Shown here one piece after another: positions 1 through 14,800 of a DNA stretch of 64,000 nucleotides; position 1 is the stretch's first letter, and each line of letters begins with the position of its first letter. The stretch is from Aristolochia californica (taxonomy: Eukaryota > Streptophyta > Magnoliopsida > Piperales > Aristolochiaceae). The notes beneath the pieces were generated by a model, which searched no databases, was not told the origin of the DNA, and saw nothing but the letters and a program-made list of their open reading frames with translations. The translations under genes and the position numbers were made by a program. The stretch spans positions 30,038,908 through 30,102,907 of the forward strand of contig JARWKL010000002.1 of NCBI GenBank assembly GCA_029961685.1. Reading direction: 5' to 3'.

Positions 1-1140
1 TTTCTTTACCACATTAACGAAAAGCTGACCTAACAATGATAGATGATTGTAAAGTTATTTATCGGTCAATCATGAGTAACTGGCTATATTTTGGTAAGAA
101 ATGACTTATGGATTTGGAGTCAACACTCAGTTAAAAATCCCCCGTCACCCCCTTTTCCCGACAGTTGCAAAATAAAATATATAAAAACTAAAAAGAGTTT
201 ACAATCCCTCAAAATTACAGACACGTTTTGAAATTATATCTCTCTACATTTGTGCATTTCCATTTTAAACGTATGCTTTTTTCTTAAATCAAAACTTGAG
301 TTTTCACTTTCCCCTAATCTCATAAATATTTTTGATAAGATGGCAAATAGATCACAACAAAATGAAAATTTTAGAGTTTATGTATGGAAAATATTTAGAA
401 TAATAAAAAATGTAAGTAAAGAAAATTTATTCACACACCTCAAATGAACACAAAAGTTTTTTTATCCAAGTTTTGGAAATTCCACAAGTTCAACCCTAAT
501 AGCTTGGAATTTTATATGAAAGAGATTTCTTCAATGTTTTAAATATGGATATGCATGCTTGAAACATGTTAAAGATGCAAATGACCTATGGATCCAAACC
601 TTTTAATGACAATAACAAATGCTCATTAAATTCTCAAATGAACATGTGGTGAGATATTTACTCGAGTCAAATAAGCCATAATTTTGCCCATTTACAAAAA
701 GCTGACTTAACAATCATAGATGATTTTATAGTGACTTATCGATCAATCATGCATAACTGGCTATATTTTTGTAAGAAATGACTTATAGATTGGGTGTCAA
801 CGCTCAGTTAAAAATCCCCCGCCTCCCCCTTCTCCCCGACGATTGCAAAACCTAATATATAAAAATAAAAAAGAGTTTACAATCCCTCAAAGATACATAC
901 ACATTTTGGAAATATCTCTCACTACATTTGTACATTTCCAATTTAGATGTATAATTTTTTGTTGAATCAAAGCGAGAGTGTTCACTTTCCCTACATCTCG
1001 TAAATTTTTTTGACAAGATGGCAAATTGATCACAACAAAATGAAAAGTTTAAAGTTTATGTATGGAAAAAAATTAAAAGAATAACAATTGTAATTAAGTA
1101 AAATTTATTCAAATACCACAAATGATCACAAAAGTTTTTT

Positions 1141-1153
1141 TATCCAAGTTTGG
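1141..1153 (+). other. Deletion junction inside a satellite monomer
   Basis: TATCCAAGTTTGGG runs directly into GATCCAAACC. The usual stretch of about 110 bp (TTCCACTAGTTC through GACCTATG) is missing, which leaves a monomer of about 563 bp. The short shared GGG/GG at the join fits a microhomology deletion. Confidence 0.8.
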
Positions 1154-4100
1154 GATCCAAACCTTTTAAAGAGAATAAAAAATGCTCATTAAATTCTCAA
1201 GTAAATGTGCGGTGGGATATTTACTCTGGTCAAACAAGCCATTATTTTGCCCATTTTCAAAAAGTTGACCTAACAATCAAAGATGATTGTAAAGTGAGTT
1301 ATCGGTCAATCATGCATATGGGCTATATTTTTGTAAAAAATGACTTTTGGATTGGGATTCAACACTCGGCTAAAAATCCCCCACCTCCCTCTTTTCACGA
1401 TGATTGAAAAATAAAATATATAAAAACTAAAAAGAGTTTACAATCCCAAAAAATTACTGACAATTTTCTGAATTATCTCAACCTACATTTGTCCATTTCC
1501 ATTTTAGATGTATGATTTTTTCTTAAATCAAAACTAGCGTTTTCACTTTCCCCTTATCTCGTAAACAATTTTTACAAGATGGCAAATAGATCACAACAAA
1601 ATGAAAATATTAGAGTTTATCTATGGAAAATTTTTAAAAGAATAACAAATGTAAGTGAAGAAAATTTATTCACACACCTCAAATCAACACAAAAGGTTTT
1701 TCATCCATGTTTTGGAAATTTCACTAGTTCAACCCTAATAGCTCTGAATTTTCTAAGAAAGAGATTTCTACACATGTTTTAAATATGGATATGCATGCTT
1801 GAAACATGTTAAAGAAACAAATGACCTTTGGATCCAAACCTTTAAAATAGAATAACAAATGCACATAAAATTCTCAAGTGAACGTTTGGTGGGATATTTA
1901 CACTAGTCAAGCAAGCCACTATTTTACCCATTTACAAAAAGCTGACCTGACAATCATAGATGATTTTAAAGTGATTTATCGGTAAATCATGCGTAACGGG
2001 CTATATTTTTGTAAGAAATGACTTTTGGTTTCGGAGTAAACACTCAGTTAAAAATCCCTCACCACCCCCTTTACTCGACGATTTCAAAACCTGATATAAA
2101 AAAACAAAAAAGAGTTTCCAATCCCTAAAAGTTATAGACACTTTTTAGAATTATCTCTCTCTACATTTGTGCATTTCTATTTTAGATATATATATAATTC
2201 CAAAGCTAGAGTTTTCACTTTCCCTTCATCTTGTAAACAATTTTGAGAAGATGGCAAAAAGATCACAACAAAATGAAAATTTTAGATTTTATGTATGGAA
2301 AAATTTAAAAGAATAACAATGTAATTAAGAAAAATGTATTCACACACCACAAATGATCACAAATTTTTTGTTATCCAAGTTTGGGAAATTCCACTACTTC
2401 AACCCTAATTGCTTGGAATTTTCTAAGAAAGAGATTTCTACACATGTTTTAAAAATGGATATGCATGCTTTAAACATGTTAAAGACGCAAAAGATCTAAG
2501 GATCCCAATATTTTATAGAGAATAACAAATGTTCATTAAATTCTCAAGTGAATGTGCGGTGGGATATTTTCCTGGGTCAAAAGCGTCATTATTTTGCCCA
2601 TTTACAAAAAGTTGACCTAACAATCATTGATGATTGTAAAGTGATTTATCGGTCAATCATGCGTAACGGGCTATATTTTTGGAAAAAGATGACTTATGGG
2701 TATGGAGTCAACACTCAGTTAAAAATCCCCCACCTCCCCTTTTCTCGATGATTGCTAAATAAAATATATAAAAACTAAAAATGGTTTATAATCCTTAAAA
2801 ATTACAGACACTTTTTGGAATTATCTGACTCTACATTTGTGCATTTTCATTTTAGATGTATGTTTTTTTCTTATACCAAACTTGAGTATTCACTTTCCCC
2901 AGATCTTATAAACAAGAAGGCAAATAGATCACAAAAAAATGAAAATTTTCGAGTTTATATATGGAAAAAATTTAAATCAATAACGAACGTAATTAAAGAA
3001 AACTTTTTCACACACCTCAAATGAACACAAAAGTTTTTTTTATCTAAGTTTGGAAATTTCCACTAGTTCAACCCTAATAGCTTGGAATTTTATAAGAAAG
3101 AGATTTCTACACATATTTTAAATATAGATATGCATGCTTGAAACATGTTAAAGATTCAAATGCCCTATGGATCCAAACCTTTTAAAGAGAATAACAAATG
3201 CTCATTAAATTCTCAAGTGAACGTGTCATGGCATATTTACCCAAGTCAAACTAGCCATTGTTTTGCCCATTTACAAAAAGCTGGCCAAACAATCATAAAT
3301 GATTTTAAAGTGATTTATCGGTCAATCACCAGTAACGGCAATATTTTTGTTAGAAATGACGTATGGATTGAGAGACAACACTGAGTTAAAAATCCCCTCC
3401 CTCGCTCTTTACCCAACGATTGCAAAACTTGATATATAAAAACTAAAAAGAGTTTACAGACCCTAAAAGTCACAGATACTTTTTGGAATTATCTCTCTCT
3501 ACATTTGTGCATTTCCATTTTAGATGTCTACTTTTTTTCTTAAATCAAAACTAGATTTTTCACTTTCCCTTCATCTTGTAAACAAATTTGAAAAGATGGC
3601 AAATAGATCACAACAAAAAGAAAATTTTAGGGTTTATGTATGGAAAGAATTTAAAAGAACAACAAATATAATTAAGGAAAATTTATTCACTCACCACAAA
3701 TGATCACAAAATTCTTGTTATCCAATTTTGGGAAATTTCACTAGTTCAACCCCAATAGCTTGGAATTTTATTAGAAAGAGATTTCTACACATATTTTAAA
3801 AATGGAAATGCATGCTTGAAACGTGTTAAATATGCAAATGACCTATGGATCCAAACCTTTGAAAGAGAATAGCAAATGCACACTATATTCTCAAGGGAAC
3901 GTACAGTGGGATATTTACCCGGGTCAAACAGACCATTATTTTGCTCATTTACAAAAACCTGACCTAACAATCATAGATGATTGTAAAGTGATTTATCGGT
4001 CAATCATGCGTAATGGGCTATATTTTTGTAAGAAATGACTTAAGGATTGGGAGTCAATACTCAGTTAAAAATCCCCCACCTCCCCCTTATCCTGACGATT

Positions 4101-4289
4101 GCAAAAGAAACTATATAAAAACTAAAAAGAGTTTACAATCCCTAAAAATTACAGACACTTTTTGGAATTATCTATCTCTACATTTGTGCATTTCCATTTT
4201 AGATGTATGTTTTTTTCTTAAATCAAAACTCTAGTTTTCACTTTCCCCTGATCTCGTAAACAATTTTTACAAGTTCGCAAATAGATCAC

Positions 4290-4302
4290 AACAAAATGCT
4301 GA
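4290..4302 (+). other. Out-of-register satellite junction
   Basis: The A-rich segment ATAGATCACAACAAAATG, which normally lies late in a monomer, joins directly to CTGACCTAACAATC, which normally lies about 120 bp after the monomer landmark. The landmark spacing is therefore 970 bp (3840 to 4810), that is one monomer plus a fragment. Unequal recombination or template switching would give this. Confidence 0.8.
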
Positions 4303-4792
4303 CCTAACAATCATTGATGATTTTAAAGATATTTATCGGTCAGTCATGCGTAACGGGCTATATTTTTGTAGGAAATGACTTATGGATTGGGAGTCAACAC
4401 TCTATTAAAAATCCCCCACCTCCTCCTTTACCCGATGATTGCAAAACCTAATATATAAAAACTAAAAAGAGTTTACAATCCCTAAAACTTATAGACACCT
4501 TTTGGAATTATCTCTCTCTACTAGAGTTTTCATTTTCCCTTCATCTCGTAAACAATTTTGACAAGATGGAAAATAGATCTCAACAAGATGAAAATTTTAG
4601 AGTTTATGTGTGGAAAAAGTTTAAAAGAAAGACAAGAGTAAATAAGGAAAATTTATTCACACACCACAAATGATCACAAAAGTTTTGTGATCAAAGTTTG
4701 GGAAATTCATCTAGTTCAACCCTAAAAGCATTGATTTTTATAAGAAAGAGATTTCTACACTTGTTTTAAAAATGGATATGCTTGTTTGAAAC

Positions 4793-5212
4793 ATGTTAAA
4801 GATGCAAATGACCTATGGATCCAAGCCTTTTAAAGAGAATAACAAATGCTCATTAAATTCTCAAGTGAACGTGTTGTGGGATATTTACCCGGGTCAAACA
4901 AGCATTTATTTTGCCCATTTACAAAAAGCTGACCTGACAATCATAGAAGATTTTAAAGTGATTTATCGGTCAATCATGCGTAATGGATATATTTTTGTAA
5001 GAAATTACTTCTGGATTGGGAATCAACGCGCAGTTAAAAATCCCCCACCTCTCCCTGTTCCCTACGATTGTAAAATAAAATATATAAAAACTAAAAAGCG
5101 TTTACAATCCCTAAAAATTACAAAGAGTTTTTTGAATTATCTGTCTCTACATTTGTGCATTTCCATTTTAGTTCTTTTCTATTTTCTTAAATCAGAACTT
5201 GAGTTCCTCTGA
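4793..5212 (+). other. Repeat-borne open frame, 139 codons; not called as a gene
   Basis: This frame covers most of one A-type monomer. It begins MLKMQMTYGSKPFKENN and passes through the dyad region, the C-rich tract (read as a proline run) and a hydrophobic segment YLSLHLCISIL. Most other monomers break this frame after the residues LYFCKK because of a one-base difference just before the TATATTTTTGT block; this copy lacks that base, so the two usual half-frames are joined. There is no recognised domain, no intron evidence and no distinct codon bias. I regard it as satellite sequence that happens to be open. A coding ancestor cannot be excluded (see findings). Confidence 0.2.
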
Positions 5213-5477
5213 TCTCGTAAACAATTTTTACAAGATGGCAAATAGATCACAACAAAATAAAAATTTTAGAGTTTATGTATGGAAAAAAATTAAAAGAATA
5301 TCAAATGTATGTAAAGAAAATTTATTCACACTCCTCAAATGAACACAAAAGTTTTTTTATCCAAGTTTGGGAATTCCACTTGTTCAACCCTAATAGCTTG
5401 GAATTTTATAAGAAAGACATTTCTACACATGTTTTAAATATGGATATGCATCCTTGAAACACGTGAAAGATGCAAAT

Positions 5478-6829
5478 GACCTATGGATCAGAACCTTTTA
5501 AAAAGAATAACAAATGTTCGTTAAATGCTTAAGTGAATGTGTGGAGGGATATTTACCTGAGTCAAACAAGCCATTATTTTGCCCATTTACAAAAAGCTGA
5601 CCTAACAATCATAGATGATTCTAAAGTGATTTATCGGTCAATCATGCGTAACAGGATATATTTTTGTAAGAAATGACTTCTGGATTCGGAGTCAACACTC
5701 AGTTAAAATTCCCATGCCTCCCCCTTTACCCGATGATTGCAAAACCTGATATAGAAAAACTAAAAAGAGTTTACAATCCCTAAAAGTTATAGACACCTTT
5801 TGGAATTATCTTTCTCTACATTTGTGCATTTCCATTTTAGATGTATACTTTTTGCTTAAATCAAAACTAGAATTTTCACTTTGCATTCATCTCATAAACA
5901 ATTTTGAGAAGATGGAAAATAGATCACAACAAAATAAAATTTTAGAGTTTATGTGTGGAAAAAATTTAAAATAAAAACAAAAGTAATTAGGGAAATTTTT
6001 TTCACACACCACAAATGATCACAAAAGTTTTGTGATCAAAGTTTGGGAAATTCATCTAGTTCAACCCTAAAAGCATGGAATTTTACAAGAAAGAGATTTC
6101 TACATATGTTTTAAAAATGGATATGCATGTTTGAAACAAGTTAAAGATGCAAATGACCTATGGATCCAAACCTTTTAAAGAGAATAACAAATGCACAGTA
6201 AATTCTCAAGTGAACGTGCGGTGGGAGATTAACCCGGGTCTAAAAAGCCATTATTTTGCCCATTTACAAAAAGCTGACCTAACATACATAGTTGATTGTA
6301 AAGTGATTTATCGGTCAATCATGCGTAATGGGATATATTTTTGTAAGAAATGACTAATGGATTGGGAGTCAACACTGAGTAAAAAATCCCCAGCCTCCAC
6401 CTTTTCCCAACGATTGCAAAATAAAATATATAACAACTAAAAAGTTTTTACAATCTCTAAAAATTACAAACACTTTTTGGAATTATCTCTCTCTACATTT
6501 GGGCTTTTCCATTTTAGATGTATGTTTTTTTCTTAAATCAAAACTTGAGTTTTCCCTTTCCCCTGACCTCGTAAACAATTGAAAAGATGGCAAAGAGATC
6601 ACAACAAAATGAAAATTTTAGAGTTTATGTATGGAACAAATTTAAAAGAATAACAAATGTAAGTGAACAAAATTTATTCACACACCTCAAATGAACACAA
6701 AAGAATTTTATCCAAGTATGGGAAATAACACTAGTTCAACCTTAATAGCTTGGGATTTTATAAGAAAGAGATTTCTACACAAATTTTAAATATGGATATG
6801 CGTGCTTGAAACATGTTAAAGATGCAAAT
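5478..6829 (+). repeat. Representative B+A dimer of the 675-bp satellite
   Basis: This dimer shows the higher-order unit. The first monomer (5478-6154) is type B: it has GCAAAACCTGATAT after the C-rich tract, then AATTAGGG, then CACCACAAATGATCACAAAAG, then AAAAATGGATATGC. The second (6155-6829) is type A: GCAAAATAAAATAT, then GTAAGTGAA, then CACCTCAAATGAACACAAAAG, then AAATATGGATATGC. The same marker sets alternate through most of the array, so the effective period is about 1350 bp. Hybrid units that start as A and end as B occur (for example near 10204-10881, 14273-15631 and 23928-24606), showing crossover or gene conversion between types. Confidence 0.85.
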
Positions 6830-9800
6830 GACCTATGGATCCAAACCTTTTCAAGAGAATAACAAATACTCATTAAATTCTCATGTGAACGTGTTGTGGG
6901 ATATTTACCTGAGTCAAACAAGCCATTATTTTGCCCAATTACAAAAAGCAGAACTAACAATCATTGATGATTTTAAAGTGATTTATTGGTCAGTCAAGCG
7001 TAACGGGCTATATTTTTGTAGGTAATGACTTATGGATTGGGAGTCAACACTCAGTTGAAAATCCCCCGCCTCCCCCTTTACCCAACGATTGCAAAACTTG
7101 ATATATAAAAACTAAAATATGTTTATAGTCCCTAAAAGTTACAAACACTTTTTGGAATTATCTCTCTCTACATTTTTGCATTTCCATTTTAGATGTATAC
7201 TTTTTTCTTAAATCAAAACTAAAGTTGTCACTTTCCCTTCATCTCGTAAACCATTTTGGCAAGAAAGTAAATAGATCACAACAAAATGAAAATTTTAGAG
7301 TTTATGTATGGAAAAAATTTAAAAGAATAAAAAATGTAATTAAGGAAAATTTATTCACACACCACAAATGATCACAAAACTTATTGTTATCCAAGTTTGG
7401 GAAATTGAACTAGCTCAACCCTAATAGCTTGGAATTTTATAAGAAAGAGATTTCTATACATGTTTTAAAAATGGATATGCTTGGTTGAAACATGTTAAAG
7501 ATGCAAATGACCGATGGATCTAAACCTTTTAAAGAAAATAACAAATGCTCATTAAATTCTCAAGTGACGTGCGGTGGGATATTTACCAAGGTCAAACAAG
7601 CCATTATTTTGTCCATTTACAAAAAAGCCAACCGAACAATCATAGATGATTGTAAAGTGATTTATCGGTCAATCATGCATAACGGGCTATATTTTTGTTT
7701 GAAATGACTTATGGATTGGGAGTCAACACTCAGTTAAAAATCCCCCGCCTCTCCCTTTTCCCAATGATTGAAAATAAAATATATGAAAACTAAAAAGAGT
7801 TTACAATCCCCAAAAATTACAAAGACTTTTTAGAATTATCTCTCTCTCCATTTGTACTTTTCCATTTTAGACGTATGTTTTTTTCTTGAATAAAAACTGG
7901 AGTTTGCACTTTCCCCTGATCTCGTAAACAATTTTGATTGGATGGCAAATAGATAACAACAAAATGATTTTAGAGTTTCTGTATGGAAAAAATTTAAAAG
8001 AATAACAAATGTAAGTAAAGAAAATTTATTCACACATCTCAAATGAAGACAAAAGTTTTTTTTATCCAAGTTTGGGAAATTCCACTAGTTCAACCCTAAT
8101 AGCTTGGAATTTTATAAGAAAGAGATTTCTAAACATGTTTTAACTATGGATATACATCCTTGAAACATGTTAAAGATGCAAATGACCTATGGTTCATAAC
8201 ATTTTAAAGAGAATAATAAATGCTCGTTAAATTCTCAAGTGAACGTGTGGTGGGATATTTACCTGAGTCAAACAAGCCATTATTTTGCCCATTTACAAAA
8301 AGTTGACCAAACAATCATAGATGATTTTAAAATGATTTATCAGTAAATCATGCATAACGGGCTATATTTTTGTATGAAATGACTTATGGATAGGGAGTCA
8401 ACACTCAGTTAAAAATCCCCTGCCTCCCCCTTTAGCCGACGATTGCAAAACTTTATATATAAAAACTAAAAAGAGTTTACAATCCCTAAATGTTATAGAC
8501 ACTTTTTAGAAATATGTTTCTCTACATTTCTGCATTTCCATTTTAGATGTATACTTTTTTCTTAAATCAAAACTAGAGTTCTTACTTTCAATTCATCTCT
8601 TAAACAATTTTGACAAGATGGCAAATAGATCACTACAAAATGAAATTTTTAGCATTTAAGTATGGAAAAAATTTAATAGAATAACAAATTTAATTAAGGA
8701 AAATTTATTAACAAACCACAAATGATCACAAAAGTTTTGTTATCCAAGTTTGGGAAATTCCACTAGTTCAACCCTAAGAGCTTGGAATTTTATAAGAAAG
8801 AGATTTCTACACATGTTTTAAAAATGGATATGCATGCTTGAAACATGTTAAAGATGGAAAAGACCTAAGGATCCCAACATTTTAAATGCTCATTAAATTC
8901 TCAAGTGAACGTGCGGTGGGATATTTACCCGGGTCAAACAAGCCATTATTTTGCCCATTTACAAAAACCTGATCTAATAATCATAGATGATTGTAAAGTG
9001 ATTTATAGGTCAATCATGCGTAACGAGATATATTTTTGTAAGAAATGACTTCTAGATTGGCAGTCAACACTCAGTTAAAAAACCCCCACCTTCCCCTATT
9101 CCCTAAGATTTCAAAATAAAATATATAAAAACTAAAATGTGTTTACAATCCCTAAAAATTACAAACAATTTTTTGAATTATTTGTCTCTACATTTGTGTA
9201 TTTCCATTTTAGATCTTTGCTTTTCTCTTAAATTAGAACTCGAGTTTTCATTTTCCCTTTTCTCGTAAACAATTTTTACAAGATGGCAAATAGATCAAAA
9301 CAAAATGAAAATTTTAGAGTTTATGTATGGAAATTTTTTTAAAGAATATCAAATGTATGTAAAGAAATTTATTCACACTCCTCAAATGAACACAAAAGTT
9401 TTTTATCTAAGTTTGGGAAATTCCTCTAGTTCAACACTAATAGCTCGGAATTTTATAAGAAAGAGATTTATACGCATGTTTTAAATATGGATATGCATGC
9501 TTGAAACATGTTAAAGATGCAAATGATCTATGGATCCAAACCTTTTAAAGAGAATAACCAATTCTCAATAAATTCTCAAGTGAACGTGTGGGGGCATATT
9601 TACCCGTGTCAAACAAGCCATTATTTTTCCCATTTACAAAAAGCTAACCTAACAATCATAGGTGATTTTAAAGTGATTCATCATTCAATCATGCGTAATG
9701 GGCTATATTTTTGTAGGTAATGACTTATGGATTGGGAGTCCACACTCAGTTAAAAATCCCCCACCTCCCCTTTACCCGACGATTGCAAAACCTGATATTT

Positions 9801-11520
9801 AAAAACTAAAACGAGTTTAAAATCCCTAAAAGTTATTGACACTTTTTTGGAATTATCCCTCTCTACATTTTTGCATTTCCATTTTAGATGTATACTTTTT
9901 TCTTAAATCTAAACTAAAGTTTTCACTTTCCCTTCATCTCGTAGACAATTTTGGCAAGATGGTCAACAGATCACAACAAAATGAAAATTTTAGAGTTTAT
10001 GTATGGAAAAATTTAAAAGAATAAAAAATCTAATTAATCAAAATTTATTCGCACACCACAAATGATCACAAAAGTTTTTTGTTATCCAAGTTTGGAAAAT
10101 TGCACTAGTTCAACACCAATTGCTTGGAATTTTATAAGAAAGAGATTTCTACACATGTTTTAAAAATGGATATGCTTGCTTGAAACATGTTAAAGATGCA
10201 AATTACCTATGGATCCAAACCTTTTAAAGAGAATAACAAATGCTCATTAAATTCTGAAGTGAACGTGCGGTGGGATATTTACCTGGGTCAAACAAGCCAT
10301 TATTTTGCCCATTTACAAAAGGCTAACCTAACAATCATAGATTATTGTATAGTGATTTATCGGTAAATCATGCGTAACGGGCTATATTTTTGTAAGAAAT
10401 GACTTATGGATTGGGTGTCAACACTCAGTTAAAAATCCCCCGCCTCTCCCTTTTCCCAACGATTGCAAAATAAAATTTATAAAAACTAAAAGGATTTTAC
10501 AATCCCCAAAAATTACAGACACTTTTTGGAATTATCTTTCTCTACATTTGTGATTTTCCATTTTAGATGAATGCTTTTTTCTTGAATAAAAACTGGAGTT
10601 TTCACTTTCCCCTGGTCTCATAAACAGTTTTGACAGGATGGCAAGTAGATAACAAAAAAATGAAAATTTTAGAGTTTATGTATGGAAAAAATTTAAAATA
10701 ATAAAAAATGTTATTAAGGAAAATTTATTCACACACCAAAAATGATCACAAAAGTTTTGTTACCCAAGTTGGGGAAATTCCACTAGTTCAACCCTAAGAG
10801 CTTGGAATTTTATAAGAAAGAGATTTCTACACATGTTTTAAAAATGGATATGCAGGCTTGAAACATGTTCAAGATGCAAATGACCTATGGATCCAAACCT
10901 TTTATAGAGAATAACAAATTCTCATTAAATTCTCAAGCGAACGTGCGGTTGGATATTTAGCTGGGTCAAACAAGCCATTATTTTGCCAATATAAAAAATC
11001 CTGATCTAACAATCATAGATGATTGTATAGTATTTATTGGTCAATCATACGTAACGGGCTATATTTTAGTAAAAAATGACTTATGGATTGGGAGTCAACA
11101 CTCATTTAAAAATCCCCCGCCTCCCCCTTATCCCAACGATTGAAAATTAAATAATATAAAATCTAAAAATAGTTTACAATCCCTAAAAAATACAAACACT
11201 TTTTGGAATTATCTATCGCTACATTTGTGCATCTCCATTTTAGATGTATTTTTTTTCCTTAAATCAAAACTACAGTTTTCACTTTTCCTTATTCTCGTAA
11301 ACAATTTTTACAAGTTGGAAAAAAGATCATAAAAAAATAAAAATTTTAGAGTTTATGTATGGAAAAAATTTAAAAGAATATCAAATGTAACTAAAGAAAA
11401 ATTATTCACACTCCTCAAATGAACACAAAAGTTTTTTTATCCAAGTTTGGGAAATTCCACTAGTTCAACCCTAATAGCTTTGAATTTTATAAGAAAGATA
11501 TTTCTACACATGTTTTAAAT

Positions 11521-11720
11521 ATGGATATGCATGCTTGAAACATGTTAAAGATGCAAATGACCCATGGATCCAAACCTTTTAAAGAGAATAACCAATGCTC
11601 ATTATATTCTTAAGTGAACCTGTGTTGGGATATTTACTCGGGTCAAAAGCGCTATTATTTTGCCCATTTACAAAAAGTTGTCCTAACAATCATAGATGAT
11701 TGTAAAGTGATTTATCGGTC
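11521..11720 (+). repeat. Near-identical dimer-spaced copy 1
   Basis: The stretch matches 12871-13070 at an offset of 1350 bp. I see only two differences in the first 185 bp. Shared rare variants are CCCATGGATCC, ACCAATGCTCATTATATTC, CTGTGTTGGG and AAGCGCTATT. This is far closer than typical neighbours and marks a recent duplication of an A+B dimer. Confidence 0.85.
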
Positions 11721-11899
11721 AATCATGTGGAACGGGCTATATTTTTGTAAGAAATGACTTATGGATTGGGAGTCAACACTCAGTAAAAAATCTACTGCTT
11801 CCCCTTTCCCCGACAGTTGTAAAACTTGATATATAAAAACTAAAAAGAGTTTACAATCCCTAAATGTTACAGACACTTTTTGGGATTATCTCTCTCAAA

Positions 11900-14800
11900 A
11901 TTTGTGCATTTCCATTTTTGATGTATACTTTTTTCTTAAATCAAAACTAGAGTTTTCACTTGCCCTTCCTCTCGTAAACAATTTTGACTAGATGGCAAAT
12001 AGATCACAAAAAATGAATATTTAAGAGTTTATGTATGGAAATTTTTTAAAAGAATAACAAATGTAAATAAGGAAAACTTATACACACACCTCAAATGATC
12101 ACAAAAGTTTTGTTATCCAAGTTTGAGAAATTCCACTAGTTCAACCCTAATAGCTTTGAATTTTATAAGAAAGATTTCTACACATGTTTTAAAAATGGAT
12201 ATGCATGATTGAAACATGTTAAAGATGCAAATGACCTATGGATCCAAACCTTTTAAAGAGAATAACAAATGCTCATTAAATTCTCAAGTAAACGTGCGGT
12301 AGGAAATTCACTCGGGTCAAACAAGCCATTATTTTGCCCATTTACAAAAAACTGACCTAACAATCATAGATGATTGTAAAATGATCTATCGGTCAATCAT
12401 GTGTCATGCGCTATATTTTTGTCAGAAATGACTTATGGATTGGGAATCAACACTCAGTTAAAAATCCCCTGCCTCCCCCTTTTCTCGACGATTGCAAAAT
12501 AAAATATATAAAAACTAAAAAGAGTTTACAATCCCTAAAAATTACAGCCACTATTTGGAATTATCACTCTACATTTGTTCATTTCCATTTTAGATCTTTG
12601 TTTTTTTCTTAAATCAAAACTTGAGTTTTCACTTTCCCTTGATCTCGTAAACAATTTTTACAAGTTAGCAAATTTATTACAACAAAATGAAAGTTTTAGA
12701 GTTTATGTATAGAAAAAATTTAAAAGAATATCAAATGTAAGTAAAGCAAATTTATTCACACTCCTCAAATGGGCACAAAAGTTTTTTTATCCAAGAGCGG
12801 GAAATTCCACTAGTTCAACCCTAATAGCTTAGAATTTTATAAGAAAGAGATTTCTACACATGTTTTAAATATGGATATGCATGCTTGAAACATGTTAAAG
12901 ATGCAAATGACCCATGGATCCAAACCTTTTAAAGAGAATAACCAATGCTCATTATATTCTTAAGTGAACCTGTGTTGGGATATTTACCCGGGTCAAAAGC
13001 GCTATTATTTTGCCCATTTACAAAAAGTTGTCCTAACAACCATAGATGATTGTAAAGTGATTTATCGGTCAATCATGCGTATCGGGCTATATTTTTTAAA
13101 GAAATGACTTATGGATTGGGAGTCAACACTCAGTTAAAAATCCCCCGCCTCCCCCTTTACCTGACGATTGCAAAACATGATATATAAAAACTAAAGAGAG
13201 TTTACAATACCTAAAAGATATAGACACTTTTTTGAATTATCTCTCTCTACATTTGTGCATTTCCATTTTAGATGTATACTTTTTTCTTTAATCAAAACTA
13301 GATTTTTCACTTTCCCTTCATCTCGTAAACAATTTTGATAAGATAGCTAATAGATCACAACAAAAATAAAAATTTTAGAGTTTATGTATGTAAAAAATTT
13401 AAAAGAATAAAAAATGTAGTAAAGGAAAATTTATTCACACACCAGAAATGATCAAAAAAGTTTTGTTATCCATGTTTGGGAAATTTCACTAGTTCAACCC
13501 TAATAGCTTGGAATTTAAAAATTTTACACGAAAGATATTTCTTCACATGTTTTTAAAATAGATATGCATGTTTGAAACATGTTACAAATGCTAATGACCT
13601 ATGGATCCAAACCTTTTAATGAGAATAACAAATGCTCAATAAATTCTCAAGTGAATGTGCGGTGGGATATTTTCCCGGGTCAAATGCGCCATTATTTTAC
13701 CCATTGACAAAAAGCTGACCTAACAATCATAGATGATTGTAAAATGATTTATCGGTCAATCATGTGTAACGGGCTATATTTTTGTAAGAAATGACTTATG
13801 GATTGAGAGTCAACACTTAGTTAAAAATCCACCGCCTCCTCTATTCCCAACTATTGCAAAATAAAATATATTAAAGCTAAAAAGAGAATACAATCCCTAA
13901 AAATTACATAAATATTTTGGAATTATCTCTCTCTACGTTTGTGCATCTCCATTTTTTATGTATGTTTTTTTTATAAATCAAAACTAGAGTTTTCACTTTC
14001 CCCTGATCTCATAAACAATTTTGACAAGATGGCAAATAGATCACAACAAAATGAAAATTTTAGAGTTTGTGTGTGCAAAAAATTTAAAAGAATATCAAAT
14101 GTAAGTAAAGAAAATTTATTCACACTCCTCAAATGAACACAAAAGTTTTTTTATCCAGGTTTGGGAAATTCCACTAGTTCAACTCTAATTGCTTGGAATT
14201 TTATAAGAAAGAGATATCTACACATGTTTTAAAAATGGATATGTATGTTGGAAACACGTTAAAGATGCAAATGACCTATGGATCCAAACCTTTTAAAGAG
14301 AATAAAAAATGCTCATTAAATTCTCAAGTGAACATGCGATGGGATTATTACCCAGGTCAAACAAGCCATTATTTTGTCCATTTGCAAAAAGTTGACCTTA
14401 CAATCATAGATGATTGTAAAGTGATTTATCGGTCAATCATTAATAATGGGCTTTATTTTTGTAAGAAATGACTTATGGATTGGGAGTCAACAACTCAATT
14501 AAAAATCCCATGCCTCTCCCTTTTTCAGACGATTGCACAGTAAAATATGTAAAAACTAAAAAGAGCTTACAATCCCTAAAAATTACAGACACTCTTTGGA
14601 ATTATCTCTAAATAAATTTTTGTGCATTTCAATTTTAGATGTATTTTTTTTCTTAAATCAATACTTGAGCTTTCACTTCCCCCTGATCTCGTAAACAATT
14701 TTGACAAGATGGCAATTTGATCACAGCAAAATGAAAATTTTAGTGTTTATGTACGGAAAAAAATTAAAAGAATAACAAATTTAAGTGAAGAAAATTAATT